From: Pelagibius sp. CAU 1746
Lineage (GTDB): Bacteria > Pseudomonadota > Alphaproteobacteria > Kiloniellales > Kiloniellaceae
DNA length: 64,000 nt
Assembly (NCBI RefSeq): GCF_039839785.1
Contig: NZ_JBDOQT010000001.1
Location: forward strand, 2,046,001 to 2,110,000
Reading direction: 5' to 3'
The number at the start of each line of letters is the position of its first letter. Position 1 is the stretch's first letter. A program made the position numbers and the translations under genes. Positions 1 through 11,162 of the stretch are shown here, piece by piece. The notes below the pieces were generated by a model. It was not told the origin of the DNA. It worked only from the letters and a program-made list of their open reading frames with translations, and searched no databases.

Positions 1-1046
1 TCGACCGGGCGCTGTCGCACGGCGATATCGTTGAAGGCCGGTGCGTTGTAGGCGGAGGACATGACCACCTGCCCGCTGGTCAGCAGCGCGGCCGGCTCGC
101 CGGCGTCCTCCCACCAGACGATCGCCTCCCTGATGGTGTCGAGCTTGGCCAGGGCGCGTTTGACGCCGGCGTCGGTGCGCAGCAGAGAATAGACCTCCTC
201 CGGCGCAATCCCGTCGGCCAGCAGCGCCCACTCCAGGTTCGCCATGGGCGTGCGGCGCAGCCCGCGCCCGCCCGGGAAGGTCTGCAGGTCGAAGAAATCC
301 GCCAGGCTGTCGGGGCGCAGGTCATCGGCCGGCGCCGCATCCTCGCTGCCGGCCCGGGCGAGCACCATGGACCAGGCGACCGAACCTATGGCGCAGGGAT
401 GGATCGTGCCCGGCAGGAAGTCGTCGAGGGCCGGGGTGCCGTCGGGCGCGGCCGGAAGCACGAAGCTCAGCTTCTCGAAGAGGCCCTCCTCGCAGCCGGC
501 CTCGGCATCGGCCGGGTCCACGTCGACCACGTCCCAGGTCATCGCGCCCTCGGCCTGCTGGCTGCGGATCTGGTCCAGGGTGCCGGCGTAGACCTTGTCC
601 TTGATCTCGATCCCGGTGGCGCGGGTGAAGGGATGGAAGATGGCTTCCTGTTGGCTCTTCGAGTACACGCCGCCCCAGGACACCACCGTCAGTGGGCCTT
701 GCGCCACCTCGGAGGGGGCCGGGCCGGTCTTGGCCGGATCGGTCTTGGCCGGATCGGCCTTATCCGGATCGGGGGTCGGTGTCGCGGGGGCCGCCGGATC
801 GGGCTTGGCGATCGGCGTCGGCGGGGCCGGCTCTTCAGCCGGCGCGGCTGCGGGCGCGGCGCCGCCCGGCTCGGCGGCTGCGTCGCCGGCAGGCTCCGTT
901 GCCGCGCCGGCTTCGGTTCCGGCCTTGGTCTCCACCGCCGCCGGTTCCTGCGCGCGGGCGCCCTCCGGCGCGGCGGCACCCAACAGTGCCAGTGCCACAG
1001 CCATCGCCGAAAAACGCCCGGCGGCTTCGAATTTGCCGTTGATCAT
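1..1046 (-). CDS. ABC transporter periplasmic substrate-binding protein, PotD-like (3' end outside window)
   Basis: The reading frame runs from ATG at 1046 off the left edge, so about 348 N-terminal residues are visible and the C-terminus is missing. Residues 1-32 look like a Sec signal peptide (basic start, Ala/Leu core, cleavage near ARAQ). Residues 33-117 form an unusually long Ala/Pro/Glu-rich linker with DPAKT repeats. The binding domain starts near residue 118 (PLTVVSWGGVYSKSQQEAIF), which resembles PotD-type polyamine or small-molecule binding proteins; later IREAIVWWEDAGE and LLTSGQVVMSSAYN are also typical of that group. Family membership is recognised by sequence; the ligand cannot be told. 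The partner permease and ATPase genes, if linked, would lie left of the window. Confidence 0.85.
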   Translation of the reverse strand, partial: MINGKFEAAGRFSAMAVALALLGAAAPEGARAQEPAAVETKAGTEAGAATEPAGDAAAEPGGAAPAAAPAEEPAPPTPIAKPDPAAPATPTPDPDKADPAKTDPAKTGPAPSEVAQGPLTVVSWGGVYSKSQQEAIFHPFTRATGIEIKDKVYAGTLDQIRSQQAEGAMTWDVVDVDPADAEAGCEEGLFEKLSFVLPAAPDGTPALDDFLPGTIHPCAIGSVAWSMVLARAGSEDAAPADDLRPDSLADFFDLQTFPGGRGLRRTPMANLEWALLADGIAPEEVYSLLRTDAGVKRALAKLDTIREAIVWWEDAGEPAALLTSGQVVMSSAYNAPAFNDIAVRQRPV

Positions 1047-1118
1047 GCGCTGCCTTCCCCCAGCTCGAGCGTCCCGGCTTGGCCCGTGGCGCTCGGTTTC
1101 GGTACCTCCAGGCGCATA

Positions 1119-1149
1119 GCATTGCCCGCCGCGCCCGCGGGAGCAATGC
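1119..1149 (-). terminator. imperfect hairpin downstream of hemA
   Basis: GCATTG and CAATGC arms enclose a second CCCGC/GCGGG pairing. The position, between the hemA stop and the next minus-strand gene, fits a terminator or RNA-processing hairpin. There is no clear T-run, so the terminator call is weak. Confidence 0.35.
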
Positions 1150-1206
1150 CCTGCCGGCGTGGCGGCTGTAACAATTGTTGGTTGATAACGGGGCCGGAGC
1201 GGCCGT

Positions 1207-2418
1207 TCAGGCGGCGCGGCGCAGGTCCATGGCCTGCCAGATCTCGCAGAGAGCCGCCACCAGGCGGTCCATCTCGGCATCGCTGTGCAGCGGCGTCGGC
1301 GTCAGGCGCAGGCGCTCGGTGCCGCGCGGTACCGTCGGATAATTGATCGGCTGCACGTAGATGGCGTACTGCTCCATCAGACGGTCGGTGACCGCGCGGC
1401 AGGCCACCGGATCGCCGACCAGAACCGGTACGATATGGCTCTCGGAGGGCATGACCGGCAGTCCGGCCTCGGTCAGGCGGCGTTTCAGCGTCGCCGCGCG
1501 CTCCTGGTGGGTGTCGCGCTCGGTCTGGCTGCGGCGCAGATGGGAGACGCTGGCCAGCGCCCCCGCGGCCACCGCCGGCGGCAGCGACGTGGTGAAGATG
1601 AAGCCGGAGGCAAAGGAGCGCACGAAGTCGCAGAGCGCGGCGGAGGCGGCGATGTAGCCGCCCATCACGCCGAAGGCCTTGCCGAGGGTGCCCTCGATCA
1701 CCGTAAGGCGGTCCGTCAGGCCCTCGCGCTCGGCGATGCCGCCGCCGCGCGGTCCATAGAGGCCGACGGCGTGAACCTCGTCCAGGTAGGTCATCGCGCC
1801 GTGTTTTTCCGCCACGTCGCAGATCTCGGCGATGGGGGAGATATCGCCGTCCATGGAATAGACCGATTCGAAGGCCACCAGCTTGGCCGCGCCGGGGTCG
1901 GCCTCGCTCAGCAGGCGATCCAGGTCGGCCGGGTCGTTGTGCCGGAAGATAGTCTTGCGGGCCTTGGAATAGCGGATGCCCTCGATCATCGAGGCGTGGT
2001 TCAGCGCGTCGGAGAAGACGTGGCAGTTGGGCAGGCGCGCGGCCAGGGTGCCCAGCGCCGCCCAGTTGGAGACGTAGCCGGAGGTGAAGAGCAGGGCGGC
2101 TTCCTTGCCGTGCAGGGCCGCCAGTTCGCGTTCCAGCAGCACATGATAGTGGTTGGTGCCGGAGATATTGCGGGTGCCGCCCGCGCCGGCGCCGCACTTG
2201 TCGATGGCCTGGTGCATGGCGGCCAGAACCTCCGGGTGCTGGCCCATGCCCAGGTAGTCGTTTGAGCACCAGACGGTGACGGCGTCGGTATTCTGGGCGT
2301 TGTAACACCGGGCGTGCGGGAAATCGCCGGCTTGGCGCTCAAGCTCGGCGAAGACTCGATAGCGGCCCTCGGCTTTGAGGCCAGCCATCTCCTGTGCAAA
2401 GAAGTGCTCGAAGTCCAT
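1207..2418 (-). CDS. hemA: 5-aminolevulinate synthase
   Basis: This 403-residue PLP enzyme condenses succinyl-CoA and glycine to 5-aminolevulinate, the first step of the C4 (Shemin) route to haem used by alphaproteobacteria. The sequence shows the family's substrate loop ([14 protein letters not shown], residues 49-62), the Asp that contacts PLP in [10 protein letters not shown] (D213) and the Schiff-base lysine in GTLGKAFG (K247, matching K248 of the Rhodobacter enzyme). Length and both ends match the family. It is cytoplasmic and appears monocistronic, with about 250 bp of non-coding DNA upstream. The C-terminal KBL-type alternatives are unlikely because the N-terminus and the [14 protein letters not shown] region are ALAS-like. 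Confidence 0.97.
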   Translation of the reverse strand: MDFEHFFAQEMAGLKAEGRYRVFAELERQAGDFPHARCYNAQNTDAVTVWCSNDYLGMGQHPEVLAAMHQAIDKCGAGAGGTRNISGTNHYHVLLERELAALHGKEAALLFTSGYVSNWAALGTLAARLPNCHVFSDALNHASMIEGIRYSKARKTIFRHNDPADLDRLLSEADPGAAKLVAFESVYSMDGDISPIAEICDVAEKHGAMTYLDEVHAVGLYGPRGGGIAEREGLTDRLTVIEGTLGKAFGVMGGYIAASAALCDFVRSFASGFIFTTSLPPAVAAGALASVSHLRRSQTERDTHQERAATLKRRLTEAGLPVMPSESHIVPVLVGDPVACRAVTDRLMEQYAIYVQPINYPTVPRGTERLRLTPTPLHSDAEMDRLVAALCEIWQAMDLRRAA

Positions 2419-2602
2419 GCTCTTAACGTATTGAAGTGTCGGGATTTTCCTTTAACCGCCGGTCGCTCCGGCCCTGATTGCCTACCCTCTCAGCAAGCCA
2501 GGAAAGCCGCAGGATATCAGAAGCGGCAGGGATTAAACCTGACTAAAATCAATAAGGTGCCGCTTTGGCCGCGTCAAATCGACACGTTCGGCCCACCGGA
2601 TC

Positions 2603-2624
2603 TTTGAAATCCATAGATTTCAAA
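2603..2624. promoter_or_regulatory. perfect 9-bp inverted repeat upstream of hemA
   Basis: TTTGAAATC, loop CATA, then GATTTCAAA. It sits about 185 bp upstream of the hemA start and just downstream of the aminotransferase stop, so it could be an operator for hemA or an AT-rich terminator hairpin for the aminotransferase. The sequence alone does not decide. Confidence 0.4.
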
Positions 2625-2666
2625 TAGTTGCGGGCTATCCGCCGGCGCGGTCCGACCGCCTCTTCT

Positions 2667-4058
2667 TCAGGCGACCTGCCCGAGCCCCTGCTCGGCCGCC
2701 CAGGCCGCGGTCTCCTCCAAAGCCTTGCCGAAACCGTCCAGCACCTCGTCGATCTCCGCCTCGGTGATGACCATCGGCGGGCAGCAGGCGATGCTGTCCC
2801 CCAGGTTGCGGAAGATCACGCCGTGGGCCTGGGCCCGGCCGGCGAAAAAGGCGCCGACCTTGCCGAGGGGGTCGAAGGGGGCCTTGGTCGCCTTGTCGGC
2901 CACCAGTTCCACCGCGGCGATGAGGCCGATGCCGCGCACCTCGCCCACCAGCGGGTGGTCGGCGAAGCGGCGCAGGCCCTCCTGCAGCCGCGGGGCGACC
3001 GCGCGGACATGGCCGACGATGTCGCGCTCCTCGTAGATCTTTAGCGTCTCAAGCGCCACGGCGGCGGAGACCGGGTGGGCGCTGTAGGTATAGCCGTGGC
3101 CGAAGGAGCCCAGCTTGGCCGAGTTGTCGGCGATGGCCTGGTAGATGGCGTCCGACACCAGCACGGCGGAGATCGGCATGTAAGCGGAACTGAGCTGCTT
3201 GGCCATGGTCATCATGTCGGGCCGGATGCCGAAGGTCTCGCAGCCGAAGAGGCTGCCGCTGCGCCCGAAGCCGGTGATGACCTCGTCGGCGATCAGCAGC
3301 ACGTCGTACTTCTTCAGCACCGCCTGGACCTTCGCCCAGTAGCCTTCCGGAGGCACGATGACGCCGCCGGCGCCCTGCAGCGGCTCGCCGATGAAGGCGG
3401 CGACGGTCTCCGGGCCTTCCTTGAGGATCAGGTCTTCCAGTTCCTGCGCCAAGCGGTCGGTGAAGGCGTCCTCGCTCTCGCCTTCCTCGGCGAAGCGGTA
3501 GTGGTGCGGGCAGCCGGTGTGAATGATGTTGGGGATCGGCACGTCGAAGTCGGTCTGCACGTAGGGCATGGCCGTCAGGCTGGCGGCGGCGATGGTGACG
3601 CCGTGATAGCCCTTCACGCGGCTGATGACCTTCTTCTTCTCCGGCCGGCCCAGCGCGTTGTTGTAGTACCAGACCATCTTGATGGCGGTGTCGTTGGCCT
3701 CCGAGCCGGAGCTGGCGAAGAACACCTTGGTGAGCTGCGGCGGGGTCATCTGCACCACCTTTTCCGCCAGGTCGACCACCGGAGTCGCGGTCTTCTGGGC
3801 GAAGGAGTGGTAGTAGGGCAGCTTCGACATCTGTTTCGTCGCCGCCTCGACCAGGCGCTTCTCGCTGAAGCCCAGGCCCGCGCACCACAGCCCGGCCATG
3901 GCCTCCAGATAGCGGTTGCCGTCCTCGTCGATCACGTAGACCCCGTCGCCGCGGTCGAGGATCAGCGAGCCTTCGTTCTCGTTCTTGCGGGCGTTGGTGT
4001 AGGGGTGCAGGTGATAGGCGATGTCACGGCTGGCCGCCGAGTTTGGCCGGACACTCAT
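2667..4058 (-). CDS. class III aminotransferase (omega-transaminase family)
   Basis: A 463-residue fold-type I PLP enzyme. Visible are SSGSEANDTAIKMVW (residues 116-130) for phosphate binding, the GYHG turn (150-153), the PLP-ring Asp in ADEVITGFGR (D258) and the catalytic lysine in MTMAKQLSS (K287). These are hallmarks of the beta-alanine/taurine/putrescine:pyruvate transaminase group, which moves an amino group from an omega-amino acid or diamine to a keto acid. The frame stays open upstream to 4430, but ATG at 4058 is preferred because AGGAG lies a suitable distance before it and homologues begin near there. The amino donor cannot be deduced. The gene is divergent from the DapB-like gene. 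Confidence 0.9.
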   Translation of the reverse strand: MSVRPNSAASRDIAYHLHPYTNARKNENEGSLILDRGDGVYVIDEDGNRYLEAMAGLWCAGLGFSEKRLVEAATKQMSKLPYYHSFAQKTATPVVDLAEKVVQMTPPQLTKVFFASSGSEANDTAIKMVWYYNNALGRPEKKKVISRVKGYHGVTIAAASLTAMPYVQTDFDVPIPNIIHTGCPHHYRFAEEGESEDAFTDRLAQELEDLILKEGPETVAAFIGEPLQGAGGVIVPPEGYWAKVQAVLKKYDVLLIADEVITGFGRSGSLFGCETFGIRPDMMTMAKQLSSAYMPISAVLVSDAIYQAIADNSAKLGSFGHGYTYSAHPVSAAVALETLKIYEERDIVGHVRAVAPRLQEGLRRFADHPLVGEVRGIGLIAAVELVADKATKAPFDPLGKVGAFFAGRAQAHGVIFRNLGDSIACCPPMVITEAEIDEVLDGFGKALEETAAWAAEQGLGQVA

Positions 4059-4263
4059 GGGTATTCTCCTAAAGACAGAAGGACGCGGGCGAGGCTCGCG
4101 CTGCCGCAGCCTAACCCCGTCTCCGGCGCGCGGCCAAGCTTTTGACGCCGGGGCCGGGCGCATAGGCGGGCTGTGCCCGCTGCATGGACAGCCGCCGCAT
4201 GGAGTGGCGGCGCCTTCGGTGCTAGAGAAGGGGAAACGGCAAGCTTTGAGGAACGACAGCAAT

Positions 4264-5058
4264 ATGACCAAGATCTGCATGGCCGGGGTGACCGGTTGGA
4301 CCGGCCGGGCGGTCGCCGCCGGGATTCTGGACGCCGGCGACCTGGAACTGACCGGCGCCCTGGCGCGCAAGACCGCGGGCCTGGACGTCGGCGACGCCCT
4401 GGAGCGGGCGCCGACGGGCGTGACCATCACCGCCGACGTGGGCGAAGCCCTGGCGGGCGCGGAGGTGCTGATCGACTACACCCACCCGGAGGCGGTGAAG
4501 GAGCATACCCGCGCGGCGATCGGCCGCGGCATCTCGGTGGTCGTCGGGACCTCGGGCCTCACTGCGGCCGACTATGCGGAGATCGACGAAGATGCCAGGG
4601 CCGCCGGCGTCGGCGTGCTGGCGGCGGGCAACTTCTCGCTCACCGCCGCCCTGGTGCAGCACTTCGCCCTCATCGCCGCCCGGCACATCGGCCATTTCGA
4701 AGTCATCGACTATGCCAGCGCGGCCAAGCCCGACGCGCCCAGCGGCACGGCGCGGGAGATGGCCGAGCGCCTGGGCGAGGTGTGCCAGCCCGCGCTCGGC
4801 CACCCGCTGGAGAAGGTCAGCGGCACGCCCCAGGCCCGCGGCGGCAGGATCAACGGCGTGCAGGTCCACTCCCTGCGCCTGCCCAGCTATGTCGGGTCCG
4901 TGGAGGCGGTCTTCGCGGTGCCCGGGGCGCGCATGTCGCTGCGCCACGACGCCGGCGAGACGGCGGAGCCCTACGTCGAGGGAACCCTCGCCGCGGCGCG
5001 CAAGGTGCGTGAGGTGAAGGGCCTGGTCCGCGGCCTCGACCGGCTGCTGTTCGGCTGA
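4264..5058 (+). CDS. DapB-like dihydrodipicolinate reductase paralogue lacking the catalytic His pair
   Basis: The 264-residue product has the DapB layout: an N-terminal Rossmann start (GVTGWTGRAV, residues 8-17), the substrate-domain signature KPDAPSGTA (155-163) and a C-terminal nucleotide-domain helix. In canonical DapB the signature is preceded by an E-x-H-H-x-x-K motif that supplies the proton donor; here the matching stretch is D-Y-A-S-A-A-K (149-155), so both histidines are replaced by A151 and S152 while the lysine is kept. The frame is open to 4021, but ATG at 4264 gives the normal N-terminus. No other lysine-pathway gene is nearby. It may be a DapB paralogue with another substrate rather than the lysine enzyme. 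Confidence 0.8.
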   Translation: MTKICMAGVTGWTGRAVAAGILDAGDLELTGALARKTAGLDVGDALERAPTGVTITADVGEALAGAEVLIDYTHPEAVKEHTRAAIGRGISVVVGTSGLTAADYAEIDEDARAAGVGVLAAGNFSLTAALVQHFALIAARHIGHFEVIDYASAAKPDAPSGTAREMAERLGEVCQPALGHPLEKVSGTPQARGGRINGVQVHSLRLPSYVGSVEAVFAVPGARMSLRHDAGETAEPYVEGTLAAARKVREVKGLVRGLDRLLFG

Positions 5059-5080
5059 GCGTGCTTGATCGACCTCGTGC

Positions 5081-5185
5081 TTCGAGACGCTCGCTTTCGC
5101 TCGCTCCTCAGCATGAGGGCGATCAAGGATCGGCAAGAGCCTCATCCTGAGGAGGGCTGAAAGCCCGTCTCGAAGGATGATGATA
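5081..5185. repeat. palindromic intergenic repeat (CTTCGAGACG family)
   Basis: The left arm contains CTTCGAGACG and CTCCTCAGCATGAGG; the right arm is nearly its reverse complement (CATCCTGAGGAGGGCT, then CGTCTCGAAGGATGA). The same family recurs near 47829-47960. It lies between the DapB-like gene and the ABC exporter gene, where it could fold in both transcripts. Confidence 0.75.
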
Positions 5186-5215
5186 CTCGCTGTCGGGGTC
5201 CCGCGAGCTACGGCG

Positions 5216-7081
<1,866 letters not shown>

Positions 7082-7282
7082 GCGGGTCCTGGCTGCGGCT
7101 GGCTCCGGAATGGCGGATCGGGTGGACGGGCTTTATCTGGGGGCGCCGGCGGCGCGAGGCAATCGCGCGGCCGCTTTCCCTGCTCCGATAATAGCAGGTA
7201 AGCTCCTGCGAAGCCGTGCAAATCGGGCAGGGCGGCTGCCCGCGGCGGCGGCGCCGGAGCGGAAATTGTCAGGAGAGCGGTT

Positions 7283-8047
7283 ATGAGGATGCGGAAAACC
7301 GGCGGCGGATTGGCGATGGCGGCGGCACTGCTCCTGACAGCCTGCGCGGCGCCCGCGCCGCCGCCCGACCCGGCCGAAGAAGCCCTGCTCAGCGATTTCC
7401 GGCAAGTTACCTACGGCGCCGAGCGCCCGGGCGGCGACCGCCTGGCCAAGTGGGAAATCCCGATCCGCGCCGCCTTCGTCGGGGAATCGGAGGAGGCCTA
7501 CCGGGAGGAGGCCCGGCGGCACCTGGCCGACCTCGGCGCGCTGACCGGCCTGGAGATCGCCGAGGCCGCGGCGGGCGAGGCGAACCTGCTGATCTTCTTC
7601 GCCGACGACCCCTTCGCCGCGGCGCGCCGCCACCGTTCGCTCTACGCCCACCGCATCTTCGACACCCGCAGCTTCGACGACCTCATTGCCCGCATGGAGC
7701 AGAGCGCCACCTGCTTCGGCCTGCTGTGGGGCGGCTGGCCCAGCGGACGCACCATCGACTTCAGCGTGGTCTTCATCCGCACCGGTCTTGGCGCCCGCAC
7801 CGTGAAGGGCTGCCTGGTTCAGGAGACGGCGGAGATCCTGGGCCCGAGATTCGGCCTCGACCCGGACGCGGATTCGGTGTTCAGCGATTCCGGAAAGCAG
7901 GTGGATCTGACGCCCCGAGACCGCCTCTTTTTGCAGATACTCTACGACCCGCGCCTGAAGCCCGGCATGGGCTGGGCCGAGGCCGAGCCGCTGGCCCGCG
8001 CGGCGCTGCGGGAATTGCGCAGCGGCCGTCCGCCGGTTGGCGGTTGA
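7283..8047 (+). CDS. DUF2927-family lipoprotein
   Basis: A 254-residue protein with a lipoprotein signal peptide: basic MRMRK start, hydrophobic core and lipobox LLTAC with the acylated cysteine near residue 21. The rest (KWEIPIRAAFVG, LTGLEI, ANLLIFF, then two further cysteines in SATCFGLLW and VKGCLVQE) resembles DUF2927 proteins, which carry a remote metallopeptidase-like fold but have no proven activity. The start is set by AGGAGAG nine bases before ATG 7283. The next gene starts about 70 bp downstream on the same strand, though a functional link is not evident. Confidence 0.8.
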   Translation: MRMRKTGGGLAMAAALLLTACAAPAPPPDPAEEALLSDFRQVTYGAERPGGDRLAKWEIPIRAAFVGESEEAYREEARRHLADLGALTGLEIAEAAAGEANLLIFFADDPFAAARRHRSLYAHRIFDTRSFDDLIARMEQSATCFGLLWGGWPSGRTIDFSVVFIRTGLGARTVKGCLVQETAEILGPRFGLDPDADSVFSDSGKQVDLTPRDRLFLQILYDPRLKPGMGWAEAEPLARAALRELRSGRPPVGG

Positions 8048-8119
8048 TTACCGGTTTGCAGCCCGACCGCTGCCGCATAGCATGGAATGGCAAGGGGTGA
8101 ACGAGGGAAGCTGCGACAC

Positions 8120-9349
8120 ATGATCCTGTTTGAGAACTGCCGGCTGTTCGACGGCCTGGGGACGGAACTGCTCGACGGCCGGCACGTGCTGGTCGACGGC
8201 GAGCGCATCAAGGAAGTCTCCGATACGCCGATCAAGGCAAGCGGTGCCGAGGTCTTCGACCTGAAGGGCCGCACCCTCATGCCGGGGCTTATCGACGCGC
8301 ACTTCCATGCCATGGCGGCGGAGCCGGACTTCGCCAAGATGGAGGATCTGCCGCGCTCCTTCCTGCATCAGCACGCGCGCCACCTGCTGGAGGCGGCGCT
8401 CCAGCGCGGCTTCACCACGGTGCGTGACGCCGGCGGCGCCGACTATGGCCTGGCCATGGCGATCAAGGCCGGGCTCATCGAAGGGCCGCGCCTGTTCTAC
8501 TCCGGGCGCGCGCTGACCCAGACCGGCGGCCATGCGGACTTCCGCTCTCTGGAAGCGGGGCACGGCGACTACTGTTTCTGCGGCCAGAGCGCCCATATCT
8601 TCGGCACCATCGCCGACGGCGTGCCGGCGGTGCGCAAGGCCGCGCGCGAGGAACTGCGCAAGGGCGCGACGCAGATCAAGATCATGGCCTCGGGCGGCGT
8701 CGCCTCGCCCAGCGACCCGATCTGGAACCTGCAGTATTCCGAGGAGGAAATCCGCGCCATCGTCTGGGAGGCGGAATCCTGGCGCAGCTACGTTATGGCC
8801 CATGCCTATACGCCGGAGGCCATCAGCCGCTGCGTCGCCTTCGGGGTGCGCTCCATCGAGCACGCCAACCTGATCGACGAAGCCGCCGCTGCGGCCTGCG
8901 CGGCGGCGGGGGCCTACGTGGTGCCGACCCTGGTGACCTACGAGGCGCTGGAGCGCTTCGGGCCCGAACTGGGCTTGCCGCCGGTCAGCCTGGAGAAGCT
9001 GAAGGTGGTGCGCGAGGCCGGGGTCAAGTCGCTGGAGATTCTCAAGGCCGCCGGCGTCTCGGTCGGCTTCGGCACCGACCTGCTGGGCGCCATGCAATCC
9101 CAGCAGTCGGGCGAGTTCTCGATTCGCGCGGAAGTCCTCGCGCCGGATGAGATTCTGCGCTCCGCCACCTCGGTCAACGCGGCCCTGCTGAATGCCGACG
9201 GCGATCTCGGCGTCGTCGCGCCCGGCGCCTTCGCCGATCTACTGGTGGTCGATGGCGACCCGCTGGCGGACCTCAGCCTCCTGCAAAACCAAGACGCGCA
9301 TTTGGCGGCGATCATGAAAGATGGCCGCTTCGTCAAGCAGGGCCTCTAA
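8120..9349 (+). CDS. metal-dependent amidohydrolase (Xaa-Pro dipeptidase-like group)
   Basis: A 409-residue TIM-barrel amidohydrolase. The metal ligands are visible: HxH in GLIDAHFHAM (H61, H63), the candidate carboxylated lysine in QIKIMASGG, then VMAHAY, SIEHANLI and the catalytic Asp in GFGTDLLG. The TTVRDAGGADYGLA and SGRALTQTGGH segments resemble amidohydrolases that cut Xaa-Pro dipeptides or N-acyl amino acids. There is no signal peptide, so it acts in the cytoplasm. GAGGGAAG before ATG 8120 supports this start over an upstream ATG at 8087. It leads into the peptide ABC importer genes, consistent with hydrolysing imported peptides; that link is inference. Confidence 0.88.
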   Translation: MILFENCRLFDGLGTELLDGRHVLVDGERIKEVSDTPIKASGAEVFDLKGRTLMPGLIDAHFHAMAAEPDFAKMEDLPRSFLHQHARHLLEAALQRGFTTVRDAGGADYGLAMAIKAGLIEGPRLFYSGRALTQTGGHADFRSLEAGHGDYCFCGQSAHIFGTIADGVPAVRKAAREELRKGATQIKIMASGGVASPSDPIWNLQYSEEEIRAIVWEAESWRSYVMAHAYTPEAISRCVAFGVRSIEHANLIDEAAAAACAAAGAYVVPTLVTYEALERFGPELGLPPVSLEKLKVVREAGVKSLEILKAAGVSVGFGTDLLGAMQSQQSGEFSIRAEVLAPDEILRSATSVNAALLNADGDLGVVAPGAFADLLVVDGDPLADLSLLQNQDAHLAAIMKDGRFVKQGL

Positions 9350-9527
9350 AGCCTACTTCTTGTAGGGGAAAAGGCCCAGCAATGCGCTTGTTTTCCGGAA
9401 GCGGCTCGTAATAGGCTAGGCTGCTTCAAATCAGGCCGAAGATCTCATTAGAGGTTGCGACGCCGGAAAACAAACCAGCAGGCGCTCTCGATTTGCGCAC
9501 AACTTGGACGAACAGGGGGAAGCGGTA

Positions 9528-11150
9528 ATGTTTCTGCGACAAGGGTTCATTTCGGGGCGCGGTTTCTTCGCAGCGGCGCTGGGCGCCGGCCTGTTGGTCA
9601 TGTCCGCGCTGCCCGGCGCCGCACCGGCCGGGGCCAAGACCTTCAAGTGGGCGTTTCAAGGCGATGTGCAGACGATCGACCCGCATGGCCTCTTCGAGAC
9701 CTTTACCCTGGGCTTCCAGTCCAATTTCTATGAAGGCCTGGTGACCCGCACGCCGGACCTGAAATTGCAGCCGGCGCTGGCGACCTCCTGGGAGAACGTC
9801 GAGCCCACGGTCTGGCGCTTTACCCTGCGCCAGGGGGTCAAGTTCCACAACGGCAATACCTTCGATGCCGACGACGTGATCTTCTCCGTCGACCGCATCC
9901 GCACCGAAGGCTCCGACATGAAGGTGATCTCGGGCCTGATCAAGGAAGCGGTGAAGGTGGACGACTTCACCGTGGACCTGGTGACCGAGAAACCCAATCC
10001 GATCCTGCCGCTGCAGCTCGAAATCTTCTACATCATGGACAAGGAGTGGTCGGAGGCGAACAACACCACCGAGGCCACCAACGTCAAGGGCGACGACCAG
10101 GGCAACTACGCCAATCTGCACGAGAACGGCACGGGCCCCTTCATGGTCAAGGAGCGGCAGCCGGACGTGCGCTCCGTTCTGGTGCCGAACCCCAACTGGT
10201 GGGGAGACAACAAGAGCAACATCACCGAGGCGATCTTCACGCCGATCAGCCAGGACGCGACCCGCGTGGCGGCTTTGATCTCCGGCGACGTGGACATGGC
10301 CTATCCGGTTCCTGTGCAGGACTGGAAGCGGCTTGAGGATGCGAGCGGCGTCAGCCCCTTGACCGGGCCGGAGGCACGCACCATCTTCCTCGGCTTCGAC
10401 CAGGACCGCGACGAACTGCTGTATTCCAACGTGAAGGGCAAGAACCCCTTCAAGGACCAGCGCGTGCGCCGGGCCTTCTTTCAGGCCATCGACATGGAGG
10501 CGATCAAGAGCAAGATCATGCGCGGAGCCTCGACGCCCAGCAATCTGATGATCGCGCCGCAGATCAATGGCTTCAATCCCGACCTCAATGTACGCCTGCC
10601 TTATGACGTCGACGCGGCCAAGGGGCTGCTGTCCGAGGCGGGCTACCCCGAAGGCTTCGAAGTCACCATGGACTGCCCCAACGACCGCTATGTGAACGAC
10701 GAGCGGATCTGCCAGGCCGTCGCCTCCATGCTGGCCAAGATCGGCGTGAAGGTCGACCTGCTGGCCCAGACCAAGTCGAAGTACTTCGGCAAGGTGCTGG
10801 CGCAGAACAATTACGACACCAGCTTCTACCTGCTGGGCTGGACGCCTTCGACCTTCGACGCCCACAACGCACTCTTCTCGCTGATGGCCTGCCGGGTCGA
10901 CGGCAAGGGCGCCTTCAATCTCGGCGGCTACTGCAACGAGCGGGTGACCGAGCTGACCGACCTCATCCAGGTGGAGACCGACCAGGAGAAGCGCCAGGCC
11001 CTGATCGACGAGGCCAACAGGATCCATGCCGAGGACGTCGGGCACATTCCGCTGCATCAGCAGCCGCTGTCCTGGGGCGTCAGCGACGGCGTGACCGTGG
11101 CCCAGCGCCCCGACAACGTCTTTCACCTTCAGTACGTGACGGTGAAGTAG
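9528..11150 (+). CDS. peptide ABC transporter substrate-binding protein (DppA/OppA family)
   Basis: A 540-residue SBP_bac_5 protein with an N-terminal signal (residues 1-38, cleavage near PAGA-K). The mature start KTFKWAFQGDVQTIDPHG and the internal WRFTLRQGVKFHNGNTFDADD stretch are typical of dipeptide and oligopeptide binding proteins. There is no lipobox, so it should be soluble in the periplasm. AGGGGGA precedes ATG 9528. It is the first gene of a complete importer (binding protein, two permeases, two ATPases). A 16-bp hairpin directly downstream probably stops most transcripts and makes the binding protein more abundant than the permeases. The ligand could be a peptide or another compound such as an opine. 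Confidence 0.92.
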   Translation: MFLRQGFISGRGFFAAALGAGLLVMSALPGAAPAGAKTFKWAFQGDVQTIDPHGLFETFTLGFQSNFYEGLVTRTPDLKLQPALATSWENVEPTVWRFTLRQGVKFHNGNTFDADDVIFSVDRIRTEGSDMKVISGLIKEAVKVDDFTVDLVTEKPNPILPLQLEIFYIMDKEWSEANNTTEATNVKGDDQGNYANLHENGTGPFMVKERQPDVRSVLVPNPNWWGDNKSNITEAIFTPISQDATRVAALISGDVDMAYPVPVQDWKRLEDASGVSPLTGPEARTIFLGFDQDRDELLYSNVKGKNPFKDQRVRRAFFQAIDMEAIKSKIMRGASTPSNLMIAPQINGFNPDLNVRLPYDVDAAKGLLSEAGYPEGFEVTMDCPNDRYVNDERICQAVASMLAKIGVKVDLLAQTKSKYFGKVLAQNNYDTSFYLLGWTPSTFDAHNALFSLMACRVDGKGAFNLGGYCNERVTELTDLIQVETDQEKRQALIDEANRIHAEDVGHIPLHQQPLSWGVSDGVTVAQRPDNVFHLQYVTVK

Positions 11151-11162
11151 GCAAGGTGCTAT

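Noticed and set aside
399-1346. Long plus-strand frame opposite the PotD-like gene
   Set aside because: Arg/Gly-rich mirror frame of a real binding-protein gene, with no recognisable domain; it also runs into hemA.
2535-2556. Possible FNR half-site (TTGAT on the minus strand) upstream of hemA
   Set aside because: Only one half matches the consensus; the partner half has two mismatches.
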